Source: JACIYW01 sp014359745
Lineage (GTDB): Bacteria; Pseudomonadota; Alphaproteobacteria; Rhodobacterales; Rhodobacteraceae
Direction of reading: 5' to 3'
DNA: 56,049 bases
Assembly (NCBI GenBank): GCA_050433985.1
Contig: JBNPWE010000019.1
Span: 1-56,049, forward strand
The stretch's first letter is position 1. Each line of letters begins with the position of its first letter. A program made the position numbers and the translations under genes. This document shows, in pieces, positions 34,506 to 42,611 of the stretch. Under the pieces are notes generated by a model. That model was not told the origin of the DNA. It saw nothing but the letters and a program-made list of their open reading frames with translations, and made no database searches.

Positions 34506-36032
34506 TTAACGGTGGTCGGTGCGCAGCTTGCGCTCCAGATATTGCGAATAACGGGACATGCTGAAGGTCACGATCCAGAACATCGCACCGATGAACAGGA
34601 ACAATTCCCAATAGACCCCGTTCCAGTCGGTATCGGCGCGGATGGCATTTGACAGGCCGATCGGGTCGAGCAGGCCGATGAACACCACCAGCGTGGTATC
34701 CTTGAACAACGCGATGAAATTGCCGACGATGCCGGGGATCGAGATTTTCAGCGCCTGCGGCATGATGATCAGCCGCTGCGCCCGCCAGTAATCCAGACCC
34801 AGCGCATCCGCCGCCTCGTACTGCCCGCGGGGCAGCGCCGCAAGGCCGCCGCGGATCGTTTCCGCCTGATAGGCCGCGGCAAACAGCGTGACCATGATGA
34901 TCACCCGCAGGATGATATCGAAATTGGTGCCGGGCGGCAGGAAATAGTTCAAGAGCAGCGAGGCGGTGAACAACAGCGTGATCAGCGGCACGCCCCGGAT
35001 GAATTCGATAAAGCCCACGCAGATCGTCTTGACCAGAAACATGTCGGATTGACGCCCCAGCGCCAGCAGGATGCCGATGGGCAGCGACATCGCCACACCG
35101 GAAACCCCGATCACGATCGACAGCGTGAAACCGCCGAACTGAACCGATGTTACCGGTGCCAAATAAAAAAGCTGTCCCTGTAGGCCGGAAAGACCCATAC
35201 GAAGGGTCAAGAGTGGGGTAACCCACGTCCACCAGACGGCGAATATGGCAATCGATAAGAGCAAACATGCGATAAACCTTAACCCGTTATCAGAAATTGC
35301 AACCGTCAAAAAATTACGTGCGATTGTGAACACAATTACTGCCAACCCAAGACCAACCATATTTGAAAATATCTCTGCGGCGGTAAAATCGCTCAAGTAG
35401 TTGGCCAATTGACCCGCAACAAACAGCCACCAGAACACCGGCGCCAGCCCCGCCGCGATAGAGGCGACCAGCGTCGATACCGGCAGCACCAGCCGGTAAA
35501 CCACCGCCGCGACCACGAAACCCGCCAACGCCATGACCGGAAACCAGATAGACCCGCCCCACAACAGCCAGAAGGCCACGCCGGGATAGATCAGCGAAAA
35601 CCACATCATCTTGCGCGGAACCCAGGAAAACAGCACCGGAGCCAGCGCCACCAGCATCAGCACCATCGCCAGCACCGGCCGCCAATACAGATCCTGCGGA
35701 TAAAAGCCGAACAACAACTGGTGCCAACGGTCGCGGATCACCCCGAAACAGGCGCCCGTTGCGCCCTCGCCATAATTGGCGGCCAGGATATCGCGGCATT
35801 CACGCAGTGAATCGGCATTCCACATCGCATGTAGAAACCAGGGGCCGATATGCGTGACCAACAGATATATGAACAGCACCGACAAAACCGTCAGGGTGGA
35901 ATTCAGCCACCCCGAAAACAGGTTTTCCCGCATCCACCTGACGGCGCCGATCTGTGACGTCGGCGGCGCCTGTTCCGCCAGCATCTCGCTGCGCACGAAA
36001 GCCAGGGTGTTGTGGCTGTGAAGGTCGCTCAT
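34506..36032 (-). CDS. aapM: General L-amino acid ABC transporter, permease AapM
   Basis: A 508-residue inner-membrane permease. The C-terminal 220 residues form the usual domain, with the cytoplasmic E-A-A-D-A-L-G-L-D-Y motif that contacts the ATPase and the preceding G-F-I-E-F-I-R-G-V-P. The N-terminal part has extra transmembrane segments typical of AapM/BztC. The protein seems longer than I expect for the family (about 430 residues). Bases 35161-35400, coding for residues around 211-290, are about 45% G+C and use A/T-ending codons unlike the rest. The frame stays open through this patch and its product is hydrophobic. One base separates this gene from aapQ. Confidence 0.88.
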   Translation of the reverse strand: MSDLHSHNTLAFVRSEMLAEQAPPTSQIGAVRWMRENLFSGWLNSTLTVLSVLFIYLLVTHIGPWFLHAMWNADSLRECRDILAANYGEGATGACFGVIRDRWHQLLFGFYPQDLYWRPVLAMVLMLVALAPVLFSWVPRKMMWFSLIYPGVAFWLLWGGSIWFPVMALAGFVVAAVVYRLVLPVSTLVASIAAGLAPVFWWLFVAGQLANYLSDFTAAEIFSNMVGLGLAVIVFTIARNFLTVAISDNGLRFIACLLLSIAIFAVWWTWVTPLLTLRMGLSGLQGQLFYLAPVTSVQFGGFTLSIVIGVSGVAMSLPIGILLALGRQSDMFLVKTICVGFIEFIRGVPLITLLFTASLLLNYFLPPGTNFDIILRVIIMVTLFAAAYQAETIRGGLAALPRGQYEAADALGLDYWRAQRLIIMPQALKISIPGIVGNFIALFKDTTLVVFIGLLDPIGLSNAIRADTDWNGVYWELFLFIGAMFWIVTFSMSRYSQYLERKLRTDHR

Positions 36033-36033
36033 C

Positions 36034-37287
36034 TCAACGCTCCTTCATTTTGACGCTGCGATTGTACAGGTTCATCGCCGAGGAAATCATCAGGCTGAGG
36101 ATCAGGTAGATCAGCATCATCAGCAGCATCGCCTCCAGCTCTCGCCCCGTCTGGTTCAGGGTGATACCGCCCAATGTCGATCGCAGGTCCATATAGCCCA
36201 CCGCGATGGCCAGCGATGAGTTCTTGGTGATGTTCAGATATTGCGAAATCAGCGGCGGCACGATCACCCGCAGCGCCTGGGGCAGGATCACCAGCTTCAT
36301 CGTCCGGCTCGGCCGCAAGCCCAGCGCCGATGCCGCCTCTGTCTGACCTTTTGATACCGCCAGAATGCCGGCGCGCACGTTCTCGGCGATGAACGCCCCG
36401 GTATAGATCGACAGCGCCAGCCACAGCGAAATCAGCGAATTGCGCATCTGGATGCCGCCCTGAAAGTTGAAGCCTTTCAGTTCCGGCTTGATCACATGAA
36501 ATCCCAGCGCGAACAGCAGCACGACCACCGGCACCACCAGCACCAGCACCGATTTCCACCAGGTGACCGGGCGAATGCCCGTGGCGTATTGAACGGCGGT
36601 GGCGTTGCGCAGGATCAGCCTGTTGACATAGATCGAGGCAATCAGAACCGCCAGGATCGCCAGCAGATCATTACTGATCAGAAAGATCCCGATATCGATA
36701 TTGCCAAGGCTGTTGGAAAAAACCGGCTCTGGTATGTAAACGCCGCGATTGGTCACCGCGATGCTGTCGAACAGCGACATTGACGCGGTGGGGGTTTCCC
36801 CCCGGAACGCGTTGGGCGCCGGCGTGGCTTCGGTCATCACCGCAAATATCAGAATGATCCACAGCAGCACCGGCACGTTGCGAAAGCTTTCAACGTAAAC
36901 CGTCATCAGCTTGGCCACGACCCAGTTCTTCGACAGCCGCAGCACCCCGGCAATGACGCCCAGTACCGTTGCCAGCGCACAGGCCAGCACGGAAACGAAA
37001 ATCGTGTTCAGCAGCCCCACCAGCATCGCCCGCCCGTGGGTCGAATTGCTGTTGTACTGAATGAAGGTCTGGTTGATGTCATACCCGGCGCGAGAACCCA
37101 GAAAGCTGTAATTGAAATCCTTGCCCAGGTTGTGCAGGTTCTGCACCGCGTTATCGACCAGCCAAGCCGCCCCGGCCATGAACAGCATCAGGAACACAAC
37201 CTGTATCGTGATCGACCGATACCGCGTGTCATAGAGCAGCATGCTCAGACGGAAATTGCCCTTGGGAATGTCGGCTGTAAGTGCCAT
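36034..37287 (-). CDS. aapQ: General L-amino acid ABC transporter, permease AapQ
   Basis: A 417-residue permease, partner of AapM. It has an N-terminal transmembrane helix at about 27-46, then a periplasmic segment with F-N-Y-S-F-L-G-S-R-A-G-Y-D-I-N-Q, and further helices from residue 90. The ATPase-coupling loop E-A-A-S-A-L-G-L-R-P is near residue 330. Family features such as Y-V-E-S-F-R-N-V-P-V-L-L are intact. The start ATG lies 139 bases after aapJ, across a strong hairpin. The stop is one base before the aapM start, so the permeases are translated together. Nothing is odd in length or composition. Confidence 0.93.
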   Translation of the reverse strand: MALTADIPKGNFRLSMLLYDTRYRSITIQVVFLMLFMAGAAWLVDNAVQNLHNLGKDFNYSFLGSRAGYDINQTFIQYNSNSTHGRAMLVGLLNTIFVSVLACALATVLGVIAGVLRLSKNWVVAKLMTVYVESFRNVPVLLWIILIFAVMTEATPAPNAFRGETPTASMSLFDSIAVTNRGVYIPEPVFSNSLGNIDIGIFLISNDLLAILAVLIASIYVNRLILRNATAVQYATGIRPVTWWKSVLVLVVPVVVLLFALGFHVIKPELKGFNFQGGIQMRNSLISLWLALSIYTGAFIAENVRAGILAVSKGQTEAASALGLRPSRTMKLVILPQALRVIVPPLISQYLNITKNSSLAIAVGYMDLRSTLGGITLNQTGRELEAMLLMMLIYLILSLMISSAMNLYNRSVKMKER

Positions 37288-37383
37288 TTCGTGTAACCCC
37301 CTGTTCCCGCGCCGCTATTGACGTTGCTGTTTTGATTCCGGTTGCCCGGTTGCGCAGCGGGAGGCCGACGAGCGGCCAGATGA

Positions 37384-37417
37384 GGCAAGGGCGCGCCGGT
37401 TAAGACGCGCCCTTGCC
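37384..37417 (-). terminator. Intercistronic stem-loop between aapJ and aapQ
   Basis: GGCAAGGGCGCG and CGCGCCCTTGCC form a perfect 12-bp stem with a 10-base loop, nine bases after the aapJ stop. There is no U-tract, so it is more likely a 3'-end stabiliser or partial terminator that raises binding-protein expression over the membrane subunits, as is known for other binding-protein transporters. Confidence 0.6.
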
Positions 37418-37426
37418 CCGATCAGA

Positions 37427-38443
37427 TCACCGGAACGGCGGAGAATATTGCAAACCGCCCTGCGTCCACTGGGCGTTAAGCCCGCGGGCCAGGCCGATCG
37501 GGGTGGATTCGCCGATGGTGGCGGCGAAAATCTCGCCATAGTTGCCATTGGCGGCAATCGCACGATGCGCCCAGGCGGCGTCAAGGCCGATCATGGCGCC
37601 CAGATCGCCTTCCTTGCCAAGGATGCGATTGATTTCGGGGTTTTCGGTGCCTTTGGCAAGCTCTTCGATATTGGCCGAGGTAATGCCGTATTCTTCCGCA
37701 GCGATCAGCGCGTTCAGTGTCCAGCGCACGATATCGGCCCATTTGTCATCGCCCTGGCGTACCAGCGGCCCAAGGGGTTCCTTGGAAATGATCTCGGGCA
37801 GCAGGATGTGATCATCGGGGTTGGCAAAGGTCGCGCGGGTCGATGCCAGGCCCGATGCATCGGTGGTGTACACGTCGCAGGCACCGGCAAGGTATTGCTG
37901 TTGCGCCTCGGCATTCGATTCGATCGGGACGGGTTCGTATTGCATGTTGTTCTTGCGGAAATAGTCGGCAAGGTTCAACTCGGTCGTGGTGCCGGTCTGG
38001 ATACAGACGGTCGCGCCAGACAGTTCCTTGGCCGAAGACACGCCCAGCGCCTTGGGCACCATGAAGCCCTGGCCATCGTAATAGTTCACGCCGACAAAGG
38101 TGAACCCAAGGTCGGCATCGCGCGAAAACGTCCAGGTCGTGTTGCGCGACAGCACGTCGATTTCGCCCGAGGCCAGCGCCGAGAACCGGGTCTGCGCGGT
38201 CAGCGGCGTGAATTTGACCTTGGCCGGGTCACCGACAACAGCCGCCGCCACCGCACGGCATACCGCAACGTCAAACCCCTGCCATTCGCCATTGGCATCG
38301 GGCGCCGAAAACCCGGCAAGGCCGGTGCTGACACCGCAGTTCAGATTGCCGCGCGCCTTGACGTCGCCCAGCGTATCGGCCGCAGCAACCCCGGCGGCAA
38401 GGCCCGCCACGGTCATGGTGCCAAGAAATAATGCTTTTTTCAT
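37427..38443 (-). CDS. aapJ: General L-amino acid ABC transporter, periplasmic binding protein
   Basis: A 338-residue extracellular solute-binding protein of family 3. The signal peptide is clear (M-K-K start, hydrophobic run, cleavage after A-A-A near residue 22). Mature features are V-K-A-R-G-N-L-N-C-G-V, G-F-D-V-A-V-C-R-A-V-A near residue 58, and the L-T-A-Q-T-R-F-S-A-L ligand-site strand near 82. An AGGAAGAGG ribosome-binding site lies close to the ATG. A CCCCCGACAGGGGG hairpin is present in the leader at 38465-38480. The gene leads the importer operon and is separated from the permeases by a stable hairpin, which suggests higher expression. Confidence 0.94.
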   Translation of the reverse strand: MKKALFLGTMTVAGLAAGVAAADTLGDVKARGNLNCGVSTGLAGFSAPDANGEWQGFDVAVCRAVAAAVVGDPAKVKFTPLTAQTRFSALASGEIDVLSRNTTWTFSRDADLGFTFVGVNYYDGQGFMVPKALGVSSAKELSGATVCIQTGTTTELNLADYFRKNNMQYEPVPIESNAEAQQQYLAGACDVYTTDASGLASTRATFANPDDHILLPEIISKEPLGPLVRQGDDKWADIVRWTLNALIAAEEYGITSANIEELAKGTENPEINRILGKEGDLGAMIGLDAAWAHRAIAANGNYGEIFAATIGESTPIGLARGLNAQWTQGGLQYSPPFR

Positions 38444-38537
38444 GAGATCCTCTTCCTGTTTCATCCCCCCTGTCGGGGGTTGTTCGGGCAGTCGCGAATA
38501 TGGGCACGCCACGCCAGCCGCCCTTTCACTATCGGTC

Positions 38538-38567
38538 ACATTGGGCGATTTACAAAGAACCCGTCAA
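38538..38567 (-). promoter_or_regulatory. Possible sigma-70 promoter for aapJ
   Basis: TTGACG, 18 bases, then CAATGT lie on the minus strand about 95 bases ahead of the aapJ ATG. The -35 is good and the -10 is weak. No operator is evident. Further upstream is an A/T-rich tract (38580-38650). Confidence 0.25.
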
Positions 38568-38659
38568 GGCTGACGTCGCTTTTCTGTTTTTTTCGCACGA
38601 TATTGTCGATTTTTCGGGCCTGCCTGAAGTTTTTTGTCTTATTTTGTCGGATATCCGGA

Positions 38660-39379
38660 TCAGCTTGCGGTAAAATTCACCAGCCGGTGAAACCGCGCCG
38701 CATGATTGAACGCCCGGCGTTTTTCTGCTGCCGTGGCGGCAGCTTCGTCATCCTGGCCCCATTTTTCTGCCTGCCAGTCCTCGTCGATTCGCGACACCTG
38801 CCACAACCCGTCAATATCCGCATCCGCATGCAGCGCCCGAAGCCCGATGATCAGGGAACCCGACAGCGCCACAAGATCGTGCAGCGCCGTCAGGGTGAAC
38901 GGCCCCAGCCCGGCCACCGCCTGCCGCAGCCGCTGCACGCTGTCGGACGGTTGCGCGACATGCATGACCCCCGTGGTCACTGTCAGCCGGGCGCCATGGG
39001 TTGCCGCGGCCCAGGCGACAAGCGGATCCCAGGCGTCCACCTGCCGCGCCACCAGATCGCCAGGCGCCTCGGCGCGGTAGCACAGATGATCGGTGGCGCC
39101 ATATCCCGCTATTTCCGCAACGACGCCCGCGATATTCGGCGCAACCTTGTCGATGGCGGCATTCGCCGATCGGGTCATCGGCATGGCCTCGGGGGTGATG
39201 ATCTTGTCTTGCGCGTTCCATTCCGCGGCGATGGCCCCGGCCAGTTCGGCGGTCGGCACCACCAGCAGCGCCTTGGCCGGCGTCCTGACCGGGCGGTCAT
39301 CCAGACGGACGGCGAAACCGGGCCCTTCAACCACTGCGCGGGCCTCTTTCCAGAACCGTTTCGGCACCCACCCGGTCAT
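38660..39379 (-). CDS. ATP12 family chaperone for F1-ATPase assembly
   Basis: A 239-residue protein of the ATP12 family, needed in mitochondria and found in alphaproteobacteria for assembling the alpha subunit of F1-ATPase. Visible features are K-R-F-W-K-E-A near the start, L-D-D-R-P-V-R-T-P-A-K near residue 28, E-W-N-A-Q near 55, M-P-M-T-R near 68 and a central W-D-P-L near 120. The ATG overlaps the stop of the HAD gene (ATGA). It is the last gene of a coupled run with the phosphatase and pseudouridine synthase. A role in ATP synthase assembly is by family only. Confidence 0.88.
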   Translation of the reverse strand: MTGWVPKRFWKEARAVVEGPGFAVRLDDRPVRTPAKALLVVPTAELAGAIAAEWNAQDKIITPEAMPMTRSANAAIDKVAPNIAGVVAEIAGYGATDHLCYRAEAPGDLVARQVDAWDPLVAWAAATHGARLTVTTGVMHVAQPSDSVQRLRQAVAGLGPFTLTALHDLVALSGSLIIGLRALHADADIDGLWQVSRIDEDWQAEKWGQDDEAAATAAEKRRAFNHAARFHRLVNFTAS

Positions 39380-40041
39380 GCGAGGCCCTCCAACGCGGCG
39401 GGAAGCGCATCGAAATCCGCGATCAGGCAATCGGCCCCGGCGGCGACCAGCGCGTCGACGTCATGATAGCCCCAGGTCACGCCAATGGTGCGAAATCCGG
39501 CGGCGCGGCCCATTTCGATGTCAAAGGTGGTGTCGCCGACCATCACCGCCCCGTGCGGCGCGGCCCCGCTGTCGCGCAGCGCCGCAATCAGCATCGAAGG
39601 GTGCGGCTTTGACGGGTGATCATCGGCCACTTGAGTCGTTATGAAAAAGCGCCGCAGGTCATGCTCGTCCATCAGCCGATCCAGGCCGCGCCGCGATTTG
39701 CCGGTGGCAACCCCCAGCAACACCTCTGGCCGCCGTGCCAGCCCTTCCAACGCCTGCCGCGCCCCTGAATACATCGGCGAAGGCGCTGTCTTGCGATTGG
39801 CGGCAAAGCCGGTCTTGTAGGCGTCAAGCATCCGCGCCAGATCATCCGCCGGCACCTCGGGCATCAGCCGCGCCAGCGCGACCGGCAGCGACAGGCCAAC
39901 GACCGAAAGCGCCTCGGCGCGGGACGGCATCGGCAGGCCAGCCGCCTGAAACGCCAGCGACATGCTGTCAAGGATCTGCAACTGGCTGTCCACCAGCGTG
40001 CCATCGACATCGAACACGATCAACCGCAAATCCGGCATCAT
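39376..40041 (-). CDS. HAD-superfamily phosphatase (phosphoglycolate phosphatase-like)
   Basis: A 221-residue haloacid dehalogenase hydrolase. The nucleophile motif is F-D-V-D-G-T-L-V-D-S near the N-terminus. Motif II is V-A-T-G-K near residue 118, and motifs III and IV are K-P-H-P near 150 and M-V-G-D-T-T-F-D-I-E-M-G near 175. The cap domain lies between motifs I and II. Substrate is not determined: phosphoglycolate or a nucleotide are common guesses for this subgroup. Of two adjacent ATG codons, the first (40041) overlaps the upstream stop as ATGA and is preferred. The stop likewise overlaps the ATP12 gene. Confidence 0.88.
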   Translation of the reverse strand: MMPDLRLIVFDVDGTLVDSQLQILDSMSLAFQAAGLPMPSRAEALSVVGLSLPVALARLMPEVPADDLARMLDAYKTGFAANRKTAPSPMYSGARQALEGLARRPEVLLGVATGKSRRGLDRLMDEHDLRRFFITTQVADDHPSKPHPSMLIAALRDSGAAPHGAVMVGDTTFDIEMGRAAGFRTIGVTWGYHDVDALVAAGADCLIADFDALPAALEGLA

Positions 40042-41081
40042 TCCTCCGCAAACGGATCTTCGGGCACGTCGCGGGGATCCCAGCCCAGGGTTTTCCATGT
40101 GCGCGCCATATGGTCGGGCAAAGGGGCGGTCAGCGCGATGCGCGCGCCGGTGACCGGATGCGTGAACGAAAGGGTGCGGGCATGCAGATGCAGCTTGCGG
40201 CTGATATCGCCGCCCAGTTGCGCCCCCCAGCCATCGCCCAGGTTTTCCTGCCCGGATCCGCCATATTTGCCATCCCCGATGATCGGATGCCCGATCTCGG
40301 CCATATGGGCGCGCAACTGATGCGTGCGCCCGGTGATCGGCACCAGCGCAACCCAGGCCGCGCGTTTGGCCAGCGCCGACAGCACCGCGTAATCGGTGGT
40401 GGCGCGCTTTGCGCCCTCGGTCCTGTCCACCTCGCCCGGATGGATGCAGCGCATCTTTTCAGCCTCGCCGCGCGGGCCGTGACCGGCGGATTTGACCAGC
40501 CCGAACCGGATCGTGCCCATCTGCGGATGCGGCACCCCGGCGACGATGGCCCAATAGATCTTGCGGGTCTCGCGGGCGCGAAATGCCTCGGACAGGCGCC
40601 GCGCCACGCGCGGGGTACGCGCCAGCAGCAGGATCCCCGATGTATCCTTGTCCAGACGGTGCACCAGCGCCGGTTTGTCCTTGTAGCCAAAGCGCAGCGC
40701 CTCGGCCAGCGCGTCGACGTGGCGGTTGCCCTGCCCGCTGCCACCTTGCGACGGCAGGCCGGGCGGCTTGTTCAGCGCGATGATGTGCTCGTCTTTCCAT
40801 AGAACCGCGTCACGGATCATCGCCTCATCGGCGGTGGCCAGCCCTTCACGGATATCCGGGGCGGGGGCGGGCGTGTCGGGCAGCGGCGGAATGCGCACCT
40901 GCTGGCCGGCCTGCACCCGCGTGGCGGCCTTTACCCGGCCGCCATCCACCCGCAGTTCACCCTTGCGGCACATCTTTTCGATCTGACCTTGCGTGACCTG
41001 CGGCATCTGTCGCCGCAACCAGCGATCAAGGCGTTGATCACCGTCATCGGCAGCCACCGTCAGCACCTGAACCCCGCTCAT
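40038..41081 (-). CDS. rluC: RluA-family pseudouridine synthase (RluC-like)
   Basis: A 347-residue pseudouridine synthase acting on 23S rRNA. An S4 RNA-binding domain covers about residues 15-75 (R-L-D-R-W-L-R-R then R-K-G-E-L-R-V-D-G). The catalytic aspartate lies in H-R-L-D-K-D-T-S-G near residue 145. The late motifs T-G-R-T-H-Q-L-R-A-H and H-P-I-I-G-D-G-K-Y-G are intact. The start at ATG 41081 matches the conserved region. The RluC versus RluD choice is a judgement from the S4 domain and overall wording. The gene begins a tightly overlapping trio with the HAD and ATP12 genes and follows crcB by 13 bases. Confidence 0.88.
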   Translation of the reverse strand: MSGVQVLTVAADDGDQRLDRWLRRQMPQVTQGQIEKMCRKGELRVDGGRVKAATRVQAGQQVRIPPLPDTPAPAPDIREGLATADEAMIRDAVLWKDEHIIALNKPPGLPSQGGSGQGNRHVDALAEALRFGYKDKPALVHRLDKDTSGILLLARTPRVARRLSEAFRARETRKIYWAIVAGVPHPQMGTIRFGLVKSAGHGPRGEAEKMRCIHPGEVDRTEGAKRATTDYAVLSALAKRAAWVALVPITGRTHQLRAHMAEIGHPIIGDGKYGGSGQENLGDGWGAQLGGDISRKLHLHARTLSFTHPVTGARIALTAPLPDHMARTWKTLGWDPRDVPEDPFAEE

Positions 41082-41094
41082 GCCCCAAACCCGT

Positions 41095-41487
41095 TCATGC
41101 CAGCACCCCGCGCGCAATCAGAACCCCGGCGAAAAGCGCGCCAATCGACGCCGCCACCGACACCGCGACATAGATCAGCCCCAGCCCGGCCTGCCCGCGT
41201 TCCACCATGGTGACGGCATCCAGCGAAAAAGCCGAAAACGTGGTAAAGCCGCCCAGAACCCCGGTCATCACCAAGGGCGCGAACCGCATCGCCCCCCTGA
41301 CATCCAGAAGAACCCAGGCAAGCCCCATCAGGAACGACCCCGCAACATTGACCGTCAGCGTCCCCCAGGGAAAACCGGGCCCGATCAGGCGCAGCAGTCC
41401 GATGTTGGTCATATAGCGCGCAATCGCGCCGATCGCGCCGCCGATCGCCACTTGTATCAGGGTCCAGATCATCGCGTCTCTGTTCAT
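41095..41487 (-). CDS. crcB: Fluoride channel CrcB/Fluc
   Basis: A 130-residue membrane protein with four predicted helices. G-G-A-I-G-A-I-A-R-Y lies in helix 1 and the pore motif G-F-T-T-F-S-A-F-S in helix 3. N-V-A-G-S-F in helix 2 is the conserved asparagine site. These channels form antiparallel dimers and release fluoride. No fluoride riboswitch is visible upstream in the 189-base divergent gap with kdsA. The gene precedes rluC by 13 bases and is likely co-transcribed. Confidence 0.93.
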   Translation of the reverse strand: MNRDAMIWTLIQVAIGGAIGAIARYMTNIGLLRLIGPGFPWGTLTVNVAGSFLMGLAWVLLDVRGAMRFAPLVMTGVLGGFTTFSAFSLDAVTMVERGQAGLGLIYVAVSVAASIGALFAGVLIARGVLA

Positions 41488-41676
41488 CGCAACCGGCGCG
41501 ATGTCAAGGGCGGGCGCGCCTTGCCCGGCCTTTTGCCAACCCGGTCAAACCCCGGCCCGCCCTGCCAGTGCGCCATAAAGGCCCTTGGCCAGGTCATCGA
41601 CATCCTCGCGCCCGCTTGACCTCGTGCGCGCCACCACCGACAAGCTGTCCTGAAGCGCGGAAAAGGGTAAGGTCGC

Positions 41677-42594
41677 ATGAAAACCGTCATGATAAAGGGT
41701 CTGCCGTTCGGCAATGACCGCCCCTTCGGCCTGATCTCCGGCCCTTGCCAGATGGAGGGGCTGGATCACGCCCGCGCCATCGCCGGGCACCTGGCCGAGG
41801 TATGCGCCGATCTGGGCGTGCCGTTCATCTTCAAGGCCAGCTATGACAAGGCCAACCGGACGTCCCTGTCTGCCCAACGCGGCATCGGGATGGAACGGGG
41901 GCTGGAGTATCTGGCCCGTATCCGCGACGAATTCGGCTGCCCGGTGCTGACCGATGTGCACGAACCCGCGCAGTGCGCCATTGCCGCGCAAGCCGTGGAT
42001 ATCCTGCAAATCCCCGCCTTCCTGTCGCGCCAGACCGATCTGTTGCTGGCGGCGGGCGAAACCGGGCGGGCGATCAACATCAAGAAGGGCCAGTTCCTGG
42101 CGCCCTGGGACATGGCCAATGTCGCGGCCAAGGTGGCCTCGACCGGCAATGAAAACATCCTGCTGTGCGAACGCGGCACATCGTTTGGCTACAACATGCT
42201 GGTGTCAGACATGCGCGCCCTGCCGATCATGGCCGAAACCGGCTATCCGGTGATCTTTGACGCCACCCATTCGGTGCAACTCCCCGGCGGGCAGGGCGGG
42301 TCATCGGGCGGGCAGCGCGAATTCGTGGCGCCGCTGGCGCGCGCGGCGCTGGCGGTGGGCTGTGCCGGCCTCTTCATCGAAACCCACCAAGACCCCGACA
42401 CCGCCCCATCCGACGGCCCGAACATGGTGCCGCTGGACCGGATGCGCGGCTTGCTGACCCGGCTGGCCGGTTTTGACCGTTTGGCCAAGGACGGCGCCCC
42501 GCATCTTGATCGCTCAGAAAACGCTTTCTCCCATCCTCTCGAAAAAAATACTCATTTCCAGCGCCCGCCACGCGCGCGCCGGTCAAGGCAATGA
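41677..42594 (+). CDS. kdsA: 3-deoxy-D-manno-octulosonate 8-phosphate synthase, with repeat-derived C-terminal tail
   Basis: A 305-residue enzyme joining PEP and arabinose 5-phosphate to form Kdo 8-phosphate for LPS and capsule. Visible family parts are I-S-G-P-C-Q-M-E near residue 22, F-K-A-S-Y-D-K-A-N-R-T-S near 55, V-L-T-D-V-H-E near 92, Q-I-P-A-F-L-S-R-Q-T-D near 112, and F-D-A-T-H-S-V-Q near 194. Family similarity ends about residue 277 after R-L-A-K-D-G. The last 28 residues are encoded by dispersed repeat copy D, which lies on the opposite strand and extends the frame. Whether the tail is made or trimmed is unknown, but it does not reach the active site as far as the fold is known. AAGGGTAAGG precedes the ATG. 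Confidence 0.93.
   Translation: MKTVMIKGLPFGNDRPFGLISGPCQMEGLDHARAIAGHLAEVCADLGVPFIFKASYDKANRTSLSAQRGIGMERGLEYLARIRDEFGCPVLTDVHEPAQCAIAAQAVDILQIPAFLSRQTDLLLAAGETGRAINIKKGQFLAPWDMANVAAKVASTGNENILLCERGTSFGYNMLVSDMRALPIMAETGYPVIFDATHSVQLPGGQGGSSGGQREFVAPLARAALAVGCAGLFIETHQDPDTAPSDGPNMVPLDRMRGLLTRLAGFDRLAKDGAPHLDRSENAFSHPLEKNTHFQRPPRARRSRQ
42522..42590 (-). repeat. Dispersed 3'-end repeat, copy D, overlapping the end of kdsA
   Basis: On the minus strand it reads GACCGGCGCGCGCG, GGCGGGCG, then ATGAGTATTTTTTTCGAGAG and GATGGGAGA. It is nearly identical to copy C over about 60 bases. It starts 21 bases after the stop of the LysM gene, in that gene's direction, and overlaps the last codons of kdsA on the other strand. 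Confidence 0.8.
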
Positions 42595-42611
42595 ATCCAA
42601 CGGGATGAAAC

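Noticed and set aside
33703..35268. A 521-codon frame extending aapP upstream
   Set aside because: The extra N-terminal part is an out-of-frame reading of aapM. Family similarity starts at ATG 34494.
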